NCBI RefSeq assembly: GCF_000012845.1
Contig: NC_009615.1
Coordinates: forward strand, 3,314,501 to 3,378,500
Length of the DNA stretch: 64,000 bases
Reading direction: 5' to 3'
From: Parabacteroides distasonis ATCC 8503
Lineage (GTDB): Bacteria; Bacteroidota; Bacteroidia; Bacteroidales; Tannerellaceae
The notes beneath the pieces were generated by a model that searched no databases, was not told where the DNA came from, and worked only from the letters and a program-made list of their open reading frames with translations. Both the position numbers and the translations under genes were made by a program. Below are positions 1-8,595 of the stretch, piece by piece; positions within the stretch are counted from its first letter, which is position 1, and the number at the start of each line of letters is the position of its first letter.

Positions 1-198
1 AACGCTAAATTCACCGGGCTGGGCGGATTTCTCATATTTCTCCATCTGGCTACCTCCCATGCCAACAGCTTTCTCCATGTCTCCCTGACGAATCGATTTA
101 CCCTCAAATACGGCCGGGGCAAAATAAACCACTGTCAGCACCAAGAACACGGCTACAGCAGCGATATGCTTCCCCCATTTTTGCATTATACTCCGCAT
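1..198 (-). CDS. YfhO-family membrane protein, N-terminus only (cut by window edge)
   Basis: About the first 66 codons are present; the gene runs off the left edge. The start is followed by a basic stretch (QKWGKH), one hydrophobic segment (IAAVAVFLVLTVVYFAP) and then FEGKSIRQGDMEKAVGMGG. A first membrane span followed by an 'EGKxxxQGD' loop is what the large multi-spanning YfhO proteins of Bacteroidales show at their N-terminus. YfhO proteins are GT-C-like membrane proteins linked to glycosylation of envelope polymers. A second ATG four codons downstream is equally possible as start. It follows the neighbouring glycosyltransferase gene by about two dozen bases on the same strand, so it is probably co-transcribed with the polysaccharide operon. 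The family call rests on a short piece. Confidence 0.6.
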   Translation of the reverse strand, partial: MRSIMQKWGKHIAAVAVFLVLTVVYFAPAVFEGKSIRQGDMEKAVGMGGSQMEKYEKSAQPGEFSV

Positions 199-221
199 AA
201 AACTTATTTATATTTAATTAT

Positions 222-983
222 TTATACTCTACCTTTAAACCATTTGGCAAAATAGAAACGTACGGCGAACCAACCATGCAATGCGATTGTCGAGACTTTC
301 CCATAATATTTGCACATAATCTCATACCGCTCTTTCAAGGAAGCTTTCCGATTGGCGCTACTTAATCCTTCCTCCAAGAAGTCAGACAAAACCAGATGCG
401 TATTATGCACTCTTTTCGCACGCTTCAGACATTGGATGCACCAATCATAATCGGCCGTCAAACGATAATCCGTATTATATAACGGAGCTATCTCCCGTTT
501 TGATATAAACGACTGGTGACAAACCAACATTCCCATTCGAAAACCCTTCCAACTGAGTCTCTCCGGAGCCTTCAACCTGCGCATCCCCAACGATTTGCCC
601 GCCGCGTCAACGATCCGGGTCTCTCCGTAAATCACGTCTGGCAAAGATACTTTCTTTTTCAAAGACGCCACAATTCTTTGCACGGTATCTGCGGTATAAA
701 GTGTATCGCCCGCATTCAAGAACCACACATAGTCCCCCGTGGCTCGCCTTAAACCTTTATTCATGGCATCGTACAAGCCTTTATCAGGCTCGCTTATCCA
801 AGAAGCGATACCGGACTCATATTGCTTGATGATCTCTACGGTCTTATCCTTCGACGCTCCGTCAATCAATATATACTCGATATTCGGATACGACTGGCTA
901 AGTACGCTCAATATCGTACGCTCCAACCATCGCTCCGCATTATAGGTGATCGTTATGATCGAAAATGTAGGTTGCTGATTCAT
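222..983 (-). CDS. Glycosyltransferase family 2 (WcaA/WcaE-like)
   Basis: A 253-residue GT-A fold glycosyltransferase that should transfer a sugar from a nucleotide donor to a growing surface glycan on the cytoplasmic side of the inner membrane. It opens with the GT2 signature FSIITITYNAERWLERTILSV, and the nucleotide-binding segment ILIDGASKDKTVEII follows. The metal-binding DxD position is occupied by NAGD (residues about 90-93), a form seen in colanic-acid type GT2 enzymes. The C-terminal part after residue 200 is basic and may touch the membrane. Its ATG overlaps the stop of the upstream AlbA-domain gene in an ATGA arrangement, so the two are probably translationally coupled. Donor and acceptor cannot be read from the sequence. 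Confidence 0.9.
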   Translation of the reverse strand: MNQQPTFSIITITYNAERWLERTILSVLSQSYPNIEYILIDGASKDKTVEIIKQYESGIASWISEPDKGLYDAMNKGLRRATGDYVWFLNAGDTLYTADTVQRIVASLKKKVSLPDVIYGETRIVDAAGKSLGMRRLKAPERLSWKGFRMGMLVCHQSFISKREIAPLYNTDYRLTADYDWCIQCLKRAKRVHNTHLVLSDFLEEGLSSANRKASLKERYEIMCKYYGKVSTIALHGWFAVRFYFAKWFKGRV

Positions 984-2440
984 TTTTCCTTCTTTGTTTT
1001 ATAAGCCTGTTTCGGATGATTTGGGGTATTGGGATATAAGCGCGTCAAACGCCCCGTTGACAGAAGCAAAGGTATAAACTCATTTTTTATATAAGCAGGA
1101 TTTCTATTCACGAAAGACGCTATTTCTTCTATCGTTAAATAGGCATTCAAACAACAAGCTACTATAGAATCCATCATCTCTGCTTTACTCATTCTTCGGA
1201 CTCTCTTTGAGGCCATATCCGAAGGTCGCAAGGTTTCATTCAAAGGTCGCAAGGTTTCACCTAAAGGTCGCAAGGTTTCACCTAAAGGTCGCAAGGTTTC
1301 ACCTAAAGGTCGCAAGGTTTCATCCGCAACATAAGGCGATTCAACAATCTGTTTAGACATAAAAGTCAAATACAAGAATCCCATCTTATACTCATACACA
1401 GGAGCAGATAATCCCTCAGCTACACAGTTATCAATAATACGCTGTGTCCCTCTTCCCCAGCTTTCAATAAAACCAGCCTTGTAAAAGACATCCGCAATCA
1501 ATTTATTATGAGGTCTGGAAGGGTGAGGCCTAGATAAGTCCTCTACCGTAATATCCTGCAAACGAGCCTCATTCCCCATTACTAACTTATCGTCATAAAT
1601 ACGGATTTGTATTTCGGAAGAGACAAAATATTCGCGATGAATAATCGAGTTCAATAGGGCTTCCCGCAAGGCCTCATAGGGATAAACTAATTTCTCGCGC
1701 CGATGAATCCCTTCATAAGATATATAACTTAACAAGTATTTTGTTCGCAAGATATCCAACGCCCGATCAACCTGCTGAATCAAATTGCCCTCAATGATAT
1801 CAGTCGTCAGTACTTCAGTCTCCGAAAGGAACTTACCGATCTTTATCCGAGCCTGTAGCACATATTTTTGTACATTCTTTCCAAACAAGACCACAGCGGC
1901 TCTTTTGAATCTACCTCCGACTACTAAATTCAATCGTTTCATTAAAGCCAATATATCTGTTTCCTGCTCAATGGAAGGAACCCTATCCTTAGCTAATAAC
2001 TTAAAACGTTCTACAGTTTCTATATCTATATCATCCAAAGAGAAATCTTCCTCAACCACACTCTCCCACGTCAGCCCCATTTTCGCAGCAAGAAACATAT
2101 TCAACTGATTCCCCTGCAATTCAGAAGTAACACTTCCACTCCGAGTATAATATCGCCCGTGTACAGAAATCGGCATAGCAGAAGGCTGAACTTCTATCTC
2201 TAAATACTCTTTACCATTACTCTCTTTTAAATGGACAAGAGGCATAATTCCGGTTTTCTGGGCAATAAAATTAGGAAGTCTCTCTATTAGTTTCTCTGGA
2301 TGCTCTATGCCAACAACCGTCCCATTATCATTTAAACCAATATACAACACGCCTCCCTGCGTATTACAAAAAGCAGAGACATAACGAGTATATTCGTCAT
2401 GCCATGATTCCTTAAATTCGATATGCTGGTCTTCTTTCAT
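980..2440 (-). CDS. AlbA_2/Schlafen-type DNA-binding ATPase-like regulator with internal heptad repeat
   Basis: About 486 residues. The N-terminal AlbA_2 (divergent AAA-4, Schlafen-like) domain is visible as IEFKESWHDEYTRYVSAFCN and GGVLYIGLNDNGTVVGI. An ATP-binding HATPase_c_4-like part follows around residues 250-345 (ALREALLNSIIHREYF, then the glycine motif GRGTQRI). The C-terminal 80 residues resemble a winged helix. Between them lie five copies of a seven-residue unit ETLRPLG, encoded by exact 21-bp repeats. I start at the ATG one base after the upstream glycosyltransferase stop; a GTG nine bases earlier is the alternative. Such proteins are usually called transcriptional regulators, but their ligands are mostly unknown. 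A regulator-like gene coupled on both sides to glycosyltransferases is unusual, and it may control this operon. Confidence 0.85.
   Translation of the reverse strand: MKEDQHIEFKESWHDEYTRYVSAFCNTQGGVLYIGLNDNGTVVGIEHPEKLIERLPNFIAQKTGIMPLVHLKESNGKEYLEIEVQPSAMPISVHGRYYTRSGSVTSELQGNQLNMFLAAKMGLTWESVVEEDFSLDDIDIETVERFKLLAKDRVPSIEQETDILALMKRLNLVVGGRFKRAAVVLFGKNVQKYVLQARIKIGKFLSETEVLTTDIIEGNLIQQVDRALDILRTKYLLSYISYEGIHRREKLVYPYEALREALLNSIIHREYFVSSEIQIRIYDDKLVMGNEARLQDITVEDLSRPHPSRPHNKLIADVFYKAGFIESWGRGTQRIIDNCVAEGLSAPVYEYKMGFLYLTFMSKQIVESPYVADETLRPLGETLRPLGETLRPLGETLRPLNETLRPSDMASKRVRRMSKAEMMDSIVACCLNAYLTIEEIASFVNRNPAYIKNEFIPLLLSTGRLTRLYPNTPNHPKQAYKTKKEK
1222..1322. repeat. Five tandem 21-bp repeats inside the AlbA-domain gene
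   Basis: The core AAGGTCGCAAGGTTTCA starts at 1222, 1243, 1264, 1285 and 1306, exactly 21 bases apart. Three of the four linkers between cores are CCTA or differ from it by one or two bases. The array is in frame and encodes ETLRPLG five times, the last two units ending in N and S instead of G. Whole-unit gain or loss would keep the frame, so length variation between strains is expected to change the linker between the ATP-binding part and the C-terminal domain without destroying the protein. Confidence 0.95.
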
Positions 2441-2441
2441 T

Positions 2442-3713
2442 CTATTCACGCTTATTACACAGACTCTGATACAAAGCTATATATTTTTTGGCAATAATCG
2501 ATTCCTTATAACAATCATGTACCTTGCGGATACAAGCCTCATCTAATCGCAAAGACTCTCGATTATCGATTACCCACTTGATACCCGTAGCCAAGTCATC
2601 CGTATCCTTATATTTCGCCAGGTATCCATTTTCCAAGTGGTTTATAATATCAGTCTGTCCGCTATTATCAAAACTCACCGCCGGACAACCACAAGCCATC
2701 CCTTCTATAATAGTCTGGCCAAAAGTCTCATACAAAGAAGCTACCACCGTTACGTCAGCTGCGGCATATAATTTCGCGATCATAGAAGGATCACTCAAAG
2801 ATCCCATCCATACATAAGAAATCGGAATTTCCGACAAAAAAGAATCATCCCCTTTGATACCTCCAAACAAAACCAAGAAATAATCTTCCTCTCCTTTCCT
2901 CTCTTTCAATATAGATAAAGCCTTGACAAGATATTCAAAACCTTTAATCGGATCATTGATACGTGCGGCTCCCATCAAGATGATTTTCTTATCCAAAGGT
3001 AAAGATAAGCTCTTCCTAGCCTCCGCCTTATCAGAAAGTACAAACAGACTCGTGTCAATCACATTCGGAATCACCTCTACAGGCAACCTATTGGTCAACG
3101 CACTATCTTGAGCTTGTTGTCTTAACCAAGTACTTACCGCCACCAGTTGTATCTTAGAATCCGCTAAGAAACGTTTCTTATTAAAAACATGATACGACAA
3201 ATCCTTTTTATCGCTCGAACTTAGGAAAGGACATTTTCCACATTCTTTCTTGAACCTCTCGCAACCGAACGAATAATGGCAAATCGCCGTACATGGCCAC
3301 ATATCGTGCATAGTCCAGACTACAGGCTTACCAATCCGTATCAACTTTTTTATATCATCTAAAGATAGAAATCCTTGATTAATCCAATGCAAATGAATAA
3401 CATCCGCATTTTGGACTAATGGATGGGAGCTGAGATCTGTTCCCGTATTCGCAATAGAAACCTGGAACAAAGGTTTCCGCCGTAAATGATTAGAGAGAAA
3501 AATCACTAAACGTTCCCATACAAAACGCATAAAGTTAAACTTCTCCCTCAAGTTAGAATTATTGATCGAAACAACTCTTGGATCTCTGCTTTTTTGATCC
3601 CGCACAAGCATTGACACATTCGCACCAGACCTATTCAAAGCCTTCATCAAACGATTCGCAGCAACTGCAGCACCGCCTGTTAATTCTGCTGTATTTAATA
3701 TCACTACATTCAT
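2442..3713 (-). CDS. Glycosyltransferase family 4
   Basis: A 423-residue GT-B fold enzyme of the GT4 (GlgA/RfaB-like) group. The N-terminal acceptor domain begins MNVVILNTAELTGGAAVAA and contains the 'WTMHDMWPCTAICHYS' segment common in Bacteroidales GT4 enzymes. A cluster of cysteines (CHYSFGCERFKKECGKCP) follows and may bind a metal. The C-terminal nucleotide-sugar domain has the GAARINDPIKGFEYLVKAL segment and the conserved E-x7-E region YETFGQTIIEGMACGCPAV, with the retaining-enzyme glutamates near residues 335-343. It ends one base before the AlbA-domain start. The product is presumably a bond in the surface polysaccharide repeat unit; the sugar is not predictable. Confidence 0.92.
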   Translation of the reverse strand: MNVVILNTAELTGGAAVAANRLMKALNRSGANVSMLVRDQKSRDPRVVSINNSNLREKFNFMRFVWERLVIFLSNHLRRKPLFQVSIANTGTDLSSHPLVQNADVIHLHWINQGFLSLDDIKKLIRIGKPVVWTMHDMWPCTAICHYSFGCERFKKECGKCPFLSSSDKKDLSYHVFNKKRFLADSKIQLVAVSTWLRQQAQDSALTNRLPVEVIPNVIDTSLFVLSDKAEARKSLSLPLDKKIILMGAARINDPIKGFEYLVKALSILKERKGEEDYFLVLFGGIKGDDSFLSEIPISYVWMGSLSDPSMIAKLYAAADVTVVASLYETFGQTIIEGMACGCPAVSFDNSGQTDIINHLENGYLAKYKDTDDLATGIKWVIDNRESLRLDEACIRKVHDCYKESIIAKKYIALYQSLCNKRE

Positions 3714-3788
3714 CGCTTATCTATTATTTTCCTGCAACTATTTTTCTTAGTTTCAATCCATTCACTTATCCACCGGTTAATTCGCAAA

Positions 3789-4859
3789 TCAAACGGAATT
3801 ATCACTGACACTCAATAAGCAAGAAGCCACTTCTGAAGAAAAATGTTCCAAGTTATAAATCCTCTCAGCCAAGTATCTGCCAGCCTCCCCCATAGTTTTA
3901 GCTTCTTTAGGGTGGATTGCCACATACTCTATAGCTTTTTTCCAAGAATTAATATCTCCAAAAGGTACCTTCAATCCGATTTTTTCAACCTCCACATCAA
4001 TCGGATAATTCATATTGTCAGTCGTAATAACAGGTAAACCCAAAGCCATAGCCTCTACCAATGTTGTTAATCCTACCGTATAAGGAAGATCATAAGTACT
4101 AATGACTATCGCTTTCGCATCGTTCGTGATAAGCGCAATCTCTTTATACTCCATATCGACGAAATGAATACGCACATTACTTTTGAGTATATCATTTAAC
4201 TGCATTGTAAAAATAGATTTATAATCAACAGCTCCCACTTTCGCTCCCAAATAAATCTCACACATCTCTTTTGTTTCGGAAAAAGCCTTCACTAAAGTAA
4301 TAAGATCTCTGTTCTCTCTACCTGTAGATATAAAAAAATCTTTACTTTTTCTTTGTTTCAAAAGGCTGTCATAGAAAGCCAAATCTGGCCCCCAATGCGT
4401 CAACACCGCATCTTTTCTTTTTATCTTACCTGTTCGCAAAGACGCATCCAACAGAGGCTGACTAAAGAAAAATAATTTATCTATTCCTCTATAAAAGAAT
4501 GAGGATATAATATTTCTGATTTTATTGGAGGAATTCGTTACCGCAGTATGATGCCAAATAACTATAGGTTTGCTAAACAACCCTAAAGCTCTTAAGAATA
4601 TCACCAGTTCCAGTCCTCGATGCGTTGCTCCATAAATCGCATCAAATTGATTAAACATAGACAATATGCTAATTAAATTGTAACACATCAATTTAAGTCG
4701 ATTCTTATAAGGGTTAAAAGGTATTTCAAAGCTAACTCTTTTGATACCGAATTTTTCAAAATGAGTAAATCCATATAGAAGATGACCAGGATAATCTCCC
4801 TTTTTCCATGCTTGAAAATACGTCTCTACTGGAATTGTATGATAAAAAAGAACTCGCAT
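3789..4859 (-). CDS. GT4-like glycosyltransferase, GT-B fold
   Basis: A 356-residue protein with weaker family signals than its neighbours. The N-terminal half is strongly AT-rich and basic. The C-terminal half carries the nucleotide-sugar binding part of a retaining GT-B enzyme: FFISTGRENRDLITLVKAF, then YTVGLTTLVEAMALGLPVI, which replaces the usual EGFGLxxLEAMA glutamate box and keeps only the second glutamate. It lies in the same operon as the other transferases, with gaps of 75 and 52 bases. Base composition is clearly lower in GC than the housekeeping genes on the right, as expected for a horizontally exchanged polysaccharide cluster. Donor and linkage are unknown. Confidence 0.8.
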   Translation of the reverse strand: MRVLFYHTIPVETYFQAWKKGDYPGHLLYGFTHFEKFGIKRVSFEIPFNPYKNRLKLMCYNLISILSMFNQFDAIYGATHRGLELVIFLRALGLFSKPIVIWHHTAVTNSSNKIRNIISSFFYRGIDKLFFFSQPLLDASLRTGKIKRKDAVLTHWGPDLAFYDSLLKQRKSKDFFISTGRENRDLITLVKAFSETKEMCEIYLGAKVGAVDYKSIFTMQLNDILKSNVRIHFVDMEYKEIALITNDAKAIVISTYDLPYTVGLTTLVEAMALGLPVITTDNMNYPIDVEVEKIGLKVPFGDINSWKKAIEYVAIHPKEAKTMGEAGRYLAERIYNLEHFSSEVASCLLSVSDNSV

Positions 4860-4911
4860 AAAGCAATCTAAAAATTATCGAATCCAAACCTTAATTAAAC
4901 AAATGTACTCT

Positions 4912-5871
4912 TCAGATAGAATTTGTGTGTGTTTTTAATCGTTTCCACAAATCATGTATCCATGTATATTTCAGCCACTTTGCAAGGAAGCCGCCATTAA
5001 TCTTATCTTGAAAAACACGATGATTCTTTAATAACTCTGCATTATAACCATTAAAAGGAATAAATTGAGTTGGTTGATTACGAATATCCAATTCTGGCTT
5101 AACCCACCACGTACCATTGTTCTCCCCGCAATGCTCTCCTGTTCCGTCAAAGCCCCAATTTTGAGTTTTGGAAACAGTCGGAAATACAGAGCATAACCCC
5201 CATTGAAACATATGGAAATATACACGAAGATCCATCGCTTCTATCACCCTCCGAGAATCTGCCTTCAAAATACCTTTGATAAAAAAACCAATAGATACAA
5301 ACGCTTTATAACGACAACGGTTTTTCTTCAATTCTGCCTCACGATCAAAATAATCTAAATTCACTTTTTCCCAACGATCCCGCCATGTAGCAAATCCCCA
5401 AGGAGAGTTACATGGATAAAAATAAACATCCTGCCTATAATCTTTAGGTAAAGGAAATGGCAAACTAAATCCACAAACAGCAAACACATTATCCATACCT
5501 TTATAATAGGCTAGTCCCTCGTTCATATAAGACAGGAAATTTTGTGCCACTATTATGTCATCCTCCAAGAATATAAAAGTATCATAAGTAAGCAATACCT
5601 CCTCTATCGCTGATTTAATCGATTCATGTGCTCCTAAGTTTTTCTCTCTAAACAGCAAACGAACCTCTTTAAAACCAGATATCGAAGATGCATATTTACG
5701 AACGTCATTTATTCGGGATTGGTGCTCGGACTTATAAGCTGCATCAGATACGATATACAACAGGGATTCAGCCGCTAATCTATTGTTTAACAATGCCTTT
5801 ATATTCCTTTTCAAATGATCCAAACGATCATATACAGAAACAATGATAGGTGCGTAATTACCTTCTGACAT
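4912..5871 (-). CDS. GT2/GT13-like GT-A glycosyltransferase
   Basis: About 319 residues. The N-terminus APIIVSVYDRLDHLKRNI is a GT-A type donor-binding start, and the DxD-type metal motif is visible as FIFLEDDIIVAQNF. The segment SPWGFATWRDRW is shared with GNT-I (GT13)-like enzymes and with glycosyltransferases of Bacteroides capsule loci. I chose the ATG before SEGNYAPIIVSV: a longer reading frame runs 27 codons upstream but overlaps the preceding acyltransferase gene and shows no conserved sequence there. With this start, the spacing to that gene is five bases. It should act on the cytoplasmic face of the membrane on a lipid-linked intermediate. Confidence 0.85.
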   Translation of the reverse strand: MSEGNYAPIIVSVYDRLDHLKRNIKALLNNRLAAESLLYIVSDAAYKSEHQSRINDVRKYASSISGFKEVRLLFREKNLGAHESIKSAIEEVLLTYDTFIFLEDDIIVAQNFLSYMNEGLAYYKGMDNVFAVCGFSLPFPLPKDYRQDVYFYPCNSPWGFATWRDRWEKVNLDYFDREAELKKNRCRYKAFVSIGFFIKGILKADSRRVIEAMDLRVYFHMFQWGLCSVFPTVSKTQNWGFDGTGEHCGENNGTWWVKPELDIRNQPTQFIPFNGYNAELLKNHRVFQDKINGGFLAKWLKYTWIHDLWKRLKTHTNSI

Positions 5872-5876
5872 ATAAG

Positions 5877-6422
5877 TTATTTTGTAAATTTTAATAATTT
5901 TTTGCTTCGATCTCGCAATCTTCTTACCGGTACTCCAGCATAAATGCCCCATGAAGCCAAGGATTGATTAACAAAACTCATTGCTCCCACGACACTACCC
6001 TCCGCAACTGTTAAGCTCGGCATTACTACGCAAGAAGCCCCCACTTGAACATATTTTTGCAAAACAACCGGACCTCCCATCACATGTGTCATTTCTACCG
6101 GACACATTGGCCCAATCAGATAATCTCCTCCAAAATCATCAACAGCACTATAAATTGTAGTCCTTGCCGATACACCTGAATAATCTTCAATTGTGATTCC
6201 CATACCTCCATATAAAGCCACGTAAGCGGAAATATGAACTTGAGAACCAATTCCAATACAACCGGACAGGATACAAAAGTCATCAATCCTCACATTATCT
6301 CCAATCGATATCATAGCGGGAGAATAGATACTAGCCTTACGGCTCAACAGTACATTCTTGCCTATGGTAGCAAAACCTATATGTTCTAATTCAGATCGTG
6401 AATAAAAAGAATCCATAAACAT
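5877..6422 (-). CDS. Left-handed beta-helix (hexapeptide) acyltransferase
   Basis: A 181-residue acyltransferase of the LbH family. Imperfect hexapeptide repeats run through residues 20-165 (IGKNVLLSRKASIYSPAMI, IGDNVRIDD, IGIGSQVHISAYVAL, VQVGASCVVMPSLTVAEGS), and the protein ends with a typical YAGVPVRRLR. The catalytic histidine would be in MTHVMGGP. It follows the DegT-type aminotransferase gene by one base. That pairing is the known arrangement for making N-acylated amino sugars (FdtB/FdtC, VioA/VioB, QdtB/QdtC types). It could alternatively O-acetylate the polymer. The start codon may be the first ATG or the one two codons later. Confidence 0.88.
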   Translation of the reverse strand: MFMDSFYSRSELEHIGFATIGKNVLLSRKASIYSPAMISIGDNVRIDDFCILSGCIGIGSQVHISAYVALYGGMGITIEDYSGVSARTTIYSAVDDFGGDYLIGPMCPVEMTHVMGGPVVLQKYVQVGASCVVMPSLTVAEGSVVGAMSFVNQSLASWGIYAGVPVRRLRDRSKKLLKFTK

Positions 6423-6423
6423 C

Positions 6424-7530
6424 TTACTCTATTATTTGACCTATCACTCGCTCTACATCATCCTCACTCAAAGCATGGTGCATAGGCAAACAAATCACCC
6501 GCTCAGCCATCTTATACGCTTCTGGTAAATTATCCTTTCCTGCTGAATCCAATCCCCGATAAGTAGAGAACGTACTGATTAACGGATAAAAATAACGTCT
6601 TCCATAAACTCCTGCATTTTTCATCTTCTCATATAATGTATCACGACTCATACCATACATCCTTTCATCTATAAATATAGGAAAATAAGAATAATTAGCC
6701 TTAACCCCCTCTTTATCTTCAAAAAGATGAATGCCCGGGACCTCCTTTAGCGCCTCCCTATAACGTCTCGCCACTCGCTTTCGAGATTCTATAGCGACAT
6801 CTACATGTTTCAGAGCCATCAGCCCATAAGCCGAACGTACCTCATCCATTTTCCCATTGATACCCGGAGCCACTACCGTTGTCTCATTAGCGAAACCAAA
6901 GTTCTTAATGTAATCAATGCGCTGTTTTGTCTCCGCATCATGACAAACCAAAGCCCCCCCTTCTATTGTATTATAAACCTTCGTAGCATGAAAGCTCAAT
7001 GTAGCCATATCGCCAGCTGCAATAACAGACTCTCCATTTTTCTCTACACCAAAGGCATGAGCAGCATCATAAATGATTTTCAAGCCATAAGTGTCTGCTA
7101 TTTGCTTAATACGATCCACGTCACAAGGCTGCCCATATACATGTACAGGCATTATTGCTGTTGTTTTCGGAGTTATTGCAGCCTCTATCTTTTCAGGATC
7201 CATATTTCCTGTCATAGGATCAACATCGACAAACACCGGTTTAATTCCATTCCACCAAAGCGCATGCGTAGTCGCCACGAAACTATAAGGTGTAGTTATA
7301 ACCTCCCCCGTAATACGCATCGCTTGCAAAGCGCATATCAACGGTAAAGTACCATTCGTGAATAAACTGATATAAGGAATCTTCAAATATTCACAAAGTG
7401 CTCTCTCCAATTCTTGATGATAATACCCATTATTTGTCAACCATTTACGTCTCCAAATATCCTCCAAATAAGGGATAAACTCCTCTAAAGGAGGAATCAA
7501 AGGAGAAGTAACCGTTATTATATCATTCAT
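6424..7530 (-). CDS. DegT/DnrJ/EryC1/StrS sugar aminotransferase
   Basis: A 368-residue PLP-dependent aminotransferase acting on a 3- or 4-keto nucleotide sugar. Visible landmarks are FTNGTLPLICALQAM (phosphate cradle), TTPYSFVATTHALWWNGIKP, the PLP aspartate in IIYDAAHAFGV, and the Schiff-base lysine in SFHATKVYNTIEGG (K near 185). The length is normal for the family. The next gene downstream is a hexapeptide acyltransferase, so the probable product is an N-acylated aminodeoxy sugar for the polysaccharide. The dehydratase or isomerase that would supply the keto sugar is not in this window. VioA- or FdtB-like function is inferred from the pairing, not proven. Confidence 0.92.
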   Translation of the reverse strand: MNDIITVTSPLIPPLEEFIPYLEDIWRRKWLTNNGYYHQELERALCEYLKIPYISLFTNGTLPLICALQAMRITGEVITTPYSFVATTHALWWNGIKPVFVDVDPMTGNMDPEKIEAAITPKTTAIMPVHVYGQPCDVDRIKQIADTYGLKIIYDAAHAFGVEKNGESVIAAGDMATLSFHATKVYNTIEGGALVCHDAETKQRIDYIKNFGFANETTVVAPGINGKMDEVRSAYGLMALKHVDVAIESRKRVARRYREALKEVPGIHLFEDKEGVKANYSYFPIFIDERMYGMSRDTLYEKMKNAGVYGRRYFYPLISTFSTYRGLDSAGKDNLPEAYKMAERVICLPMHHALSEDDVERVIGQIIE

Positions 7531-7532
7531 AT

Positions 7533-8528
7533 CTAAAATATTTTACAAACAACTCTTTTTGTTTTAAGCAATACATCTTGTATCCAATCCTTTGGATAAG
7601 TATCATAAGGTTTAATCAAGACACTTCGATATTCATCACAGTCCAAATCTACATATTTATCTATATATGATTTCACAAAGGGGAACAAATTATATTTAAA
7701 TAACAAACGATTTCTAGCCTCTTTCAAGAATGGCAGTTTCTCCTGATAAATACGTTTAGAATCATTCAACACATTATTTATAAGCGCAATAGAACCTTGT
7801 TCATCATTAATATTCAAAGAAATCATAGCCTCTGAAGGGAAATAAGCATCAATGTTCTTGCAACCACAATAAATAGGTACCGTATATGCCAAAATAGCAT
7901 CTGCTATTTTTTCTGTCCAATAATCATATTCATACGAGTTTTCAATGCAAATTGAAAACTCGTATGAAGCCAAGGCCTTGGCTTTGTCATCTACGGAACA
8001 AATGCCCTTTCCATAGAAATCTATCTCATCTCCATAAAGTTCACGGATCTTTCTCATCCAAGCAAGTCTTCTTGTATGCCCCGGCAAAAATGTACGACTA
8101 GAAGTTATAAAAGAAATTTTTCTTTTTTTCTCAGGAACTTCCATTTTCTCTATTTCTTCATAAGCATAAGACGGAGAAGCGGTTTGGAAGTTATAACCAA
8201 AATACCAAGGCAAAGCTTGTTGATCCCGATGATTGTTAGGATGCTTTAAGTTATGTGCTGATATCACATGATCGAATAAACTGATAAATGCTTGAGAATA
8301 TACTTTCACAATAGGAGGTTCACCAGAGATAAAAAACAATCCTCCTTTACGGCATCTCAACGTATAAGGCTCACTTATATTTTCATATACTACAATAGCG
8401 TCCCACAACCGTTCCTCTTTGGAATTAAAAAAAAACCGAACTCCCCTAGATTCCCAATCTAAAGACAATTGTTTCTCAAAAAGCTCCGCAATTGGAGATA
8501 TTATATTAATATTTAATTCTTTAACCAT
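7533..8528 (-). CDS. GT10 family alpha-1,3/4-fucosyltransferase
   Basis: A 331-residue enzyme of the GT10 family, which transfers fucose from GDP-fucose to GlcNAc or glucose in Lewis-type structures. The C-terminal donor-binding region is the recognisable part: FSICIENSYEYDYWTEKIAD followed by AYTVPIYCGCKNIDAYFP, matching the F-x-x-x-F/I-E-N-S and V-T-E-K signature, with W where Y/V-T-E-K is usual. The N-terminal half is divergent, with ISPIAELFEKQL and LFFISGEPP. It sits two bases before the aminotransferase gene and 67 bases after another transferase. A perfect 18-bp inverted repeat lies in the donor-binding region. A related sugar such as GDP-colitose cannot be excluded as donor. Confidence 0.87.
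   Translation of the reverse strand: MVKELNINIISPIAELFEKQLSLDWESRGVRFFFNSKEERLWDAIVVYENISEPYTLRCRKGGLFFISGEPPIVKVYSQAFISLFDHVISAHNLKHPNNHRDQQALPWYFGYNFQTASPSYAYEEIEKMEVPEKKRKISFITSSRTFLPGHTRRLAWMRKIRELYGDEIDFYGKGICSVDDKAKALASYEFSICIENSYEYDYWTEKIADAILAYTVPIYCGCKNIDAYFPSEAMISLNINDEQGSIALINNVLNDSKRIYQEKLPFLKEARNRLLFKYNLFPFVKSYIDKYVDLDCDEYRSVLIKPYDTYPKDWIQDVLLKTKRVVCKIF
7929..7968. repeat. Perfect 18-bp inverted repeat with 4-base loop inside the GT10 gene
   Basis: The arm TTCATACGAGTTTTCAAT is followed by GCAA and then by its exact reverse complement. It covers codons of about residues 187-200, which encode SYEFS and ENSYE on either side of ICI. In RNA it would form an unusually stable hairpin in the middle of a coding region. 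Confidence 0.97.
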
Positions 8529-8595
8529 ATAAGCTTTCTTTCAAAACTGTATTCTCAAAATATAGCAATCATACCATGAAATCTTTCAACATCAT

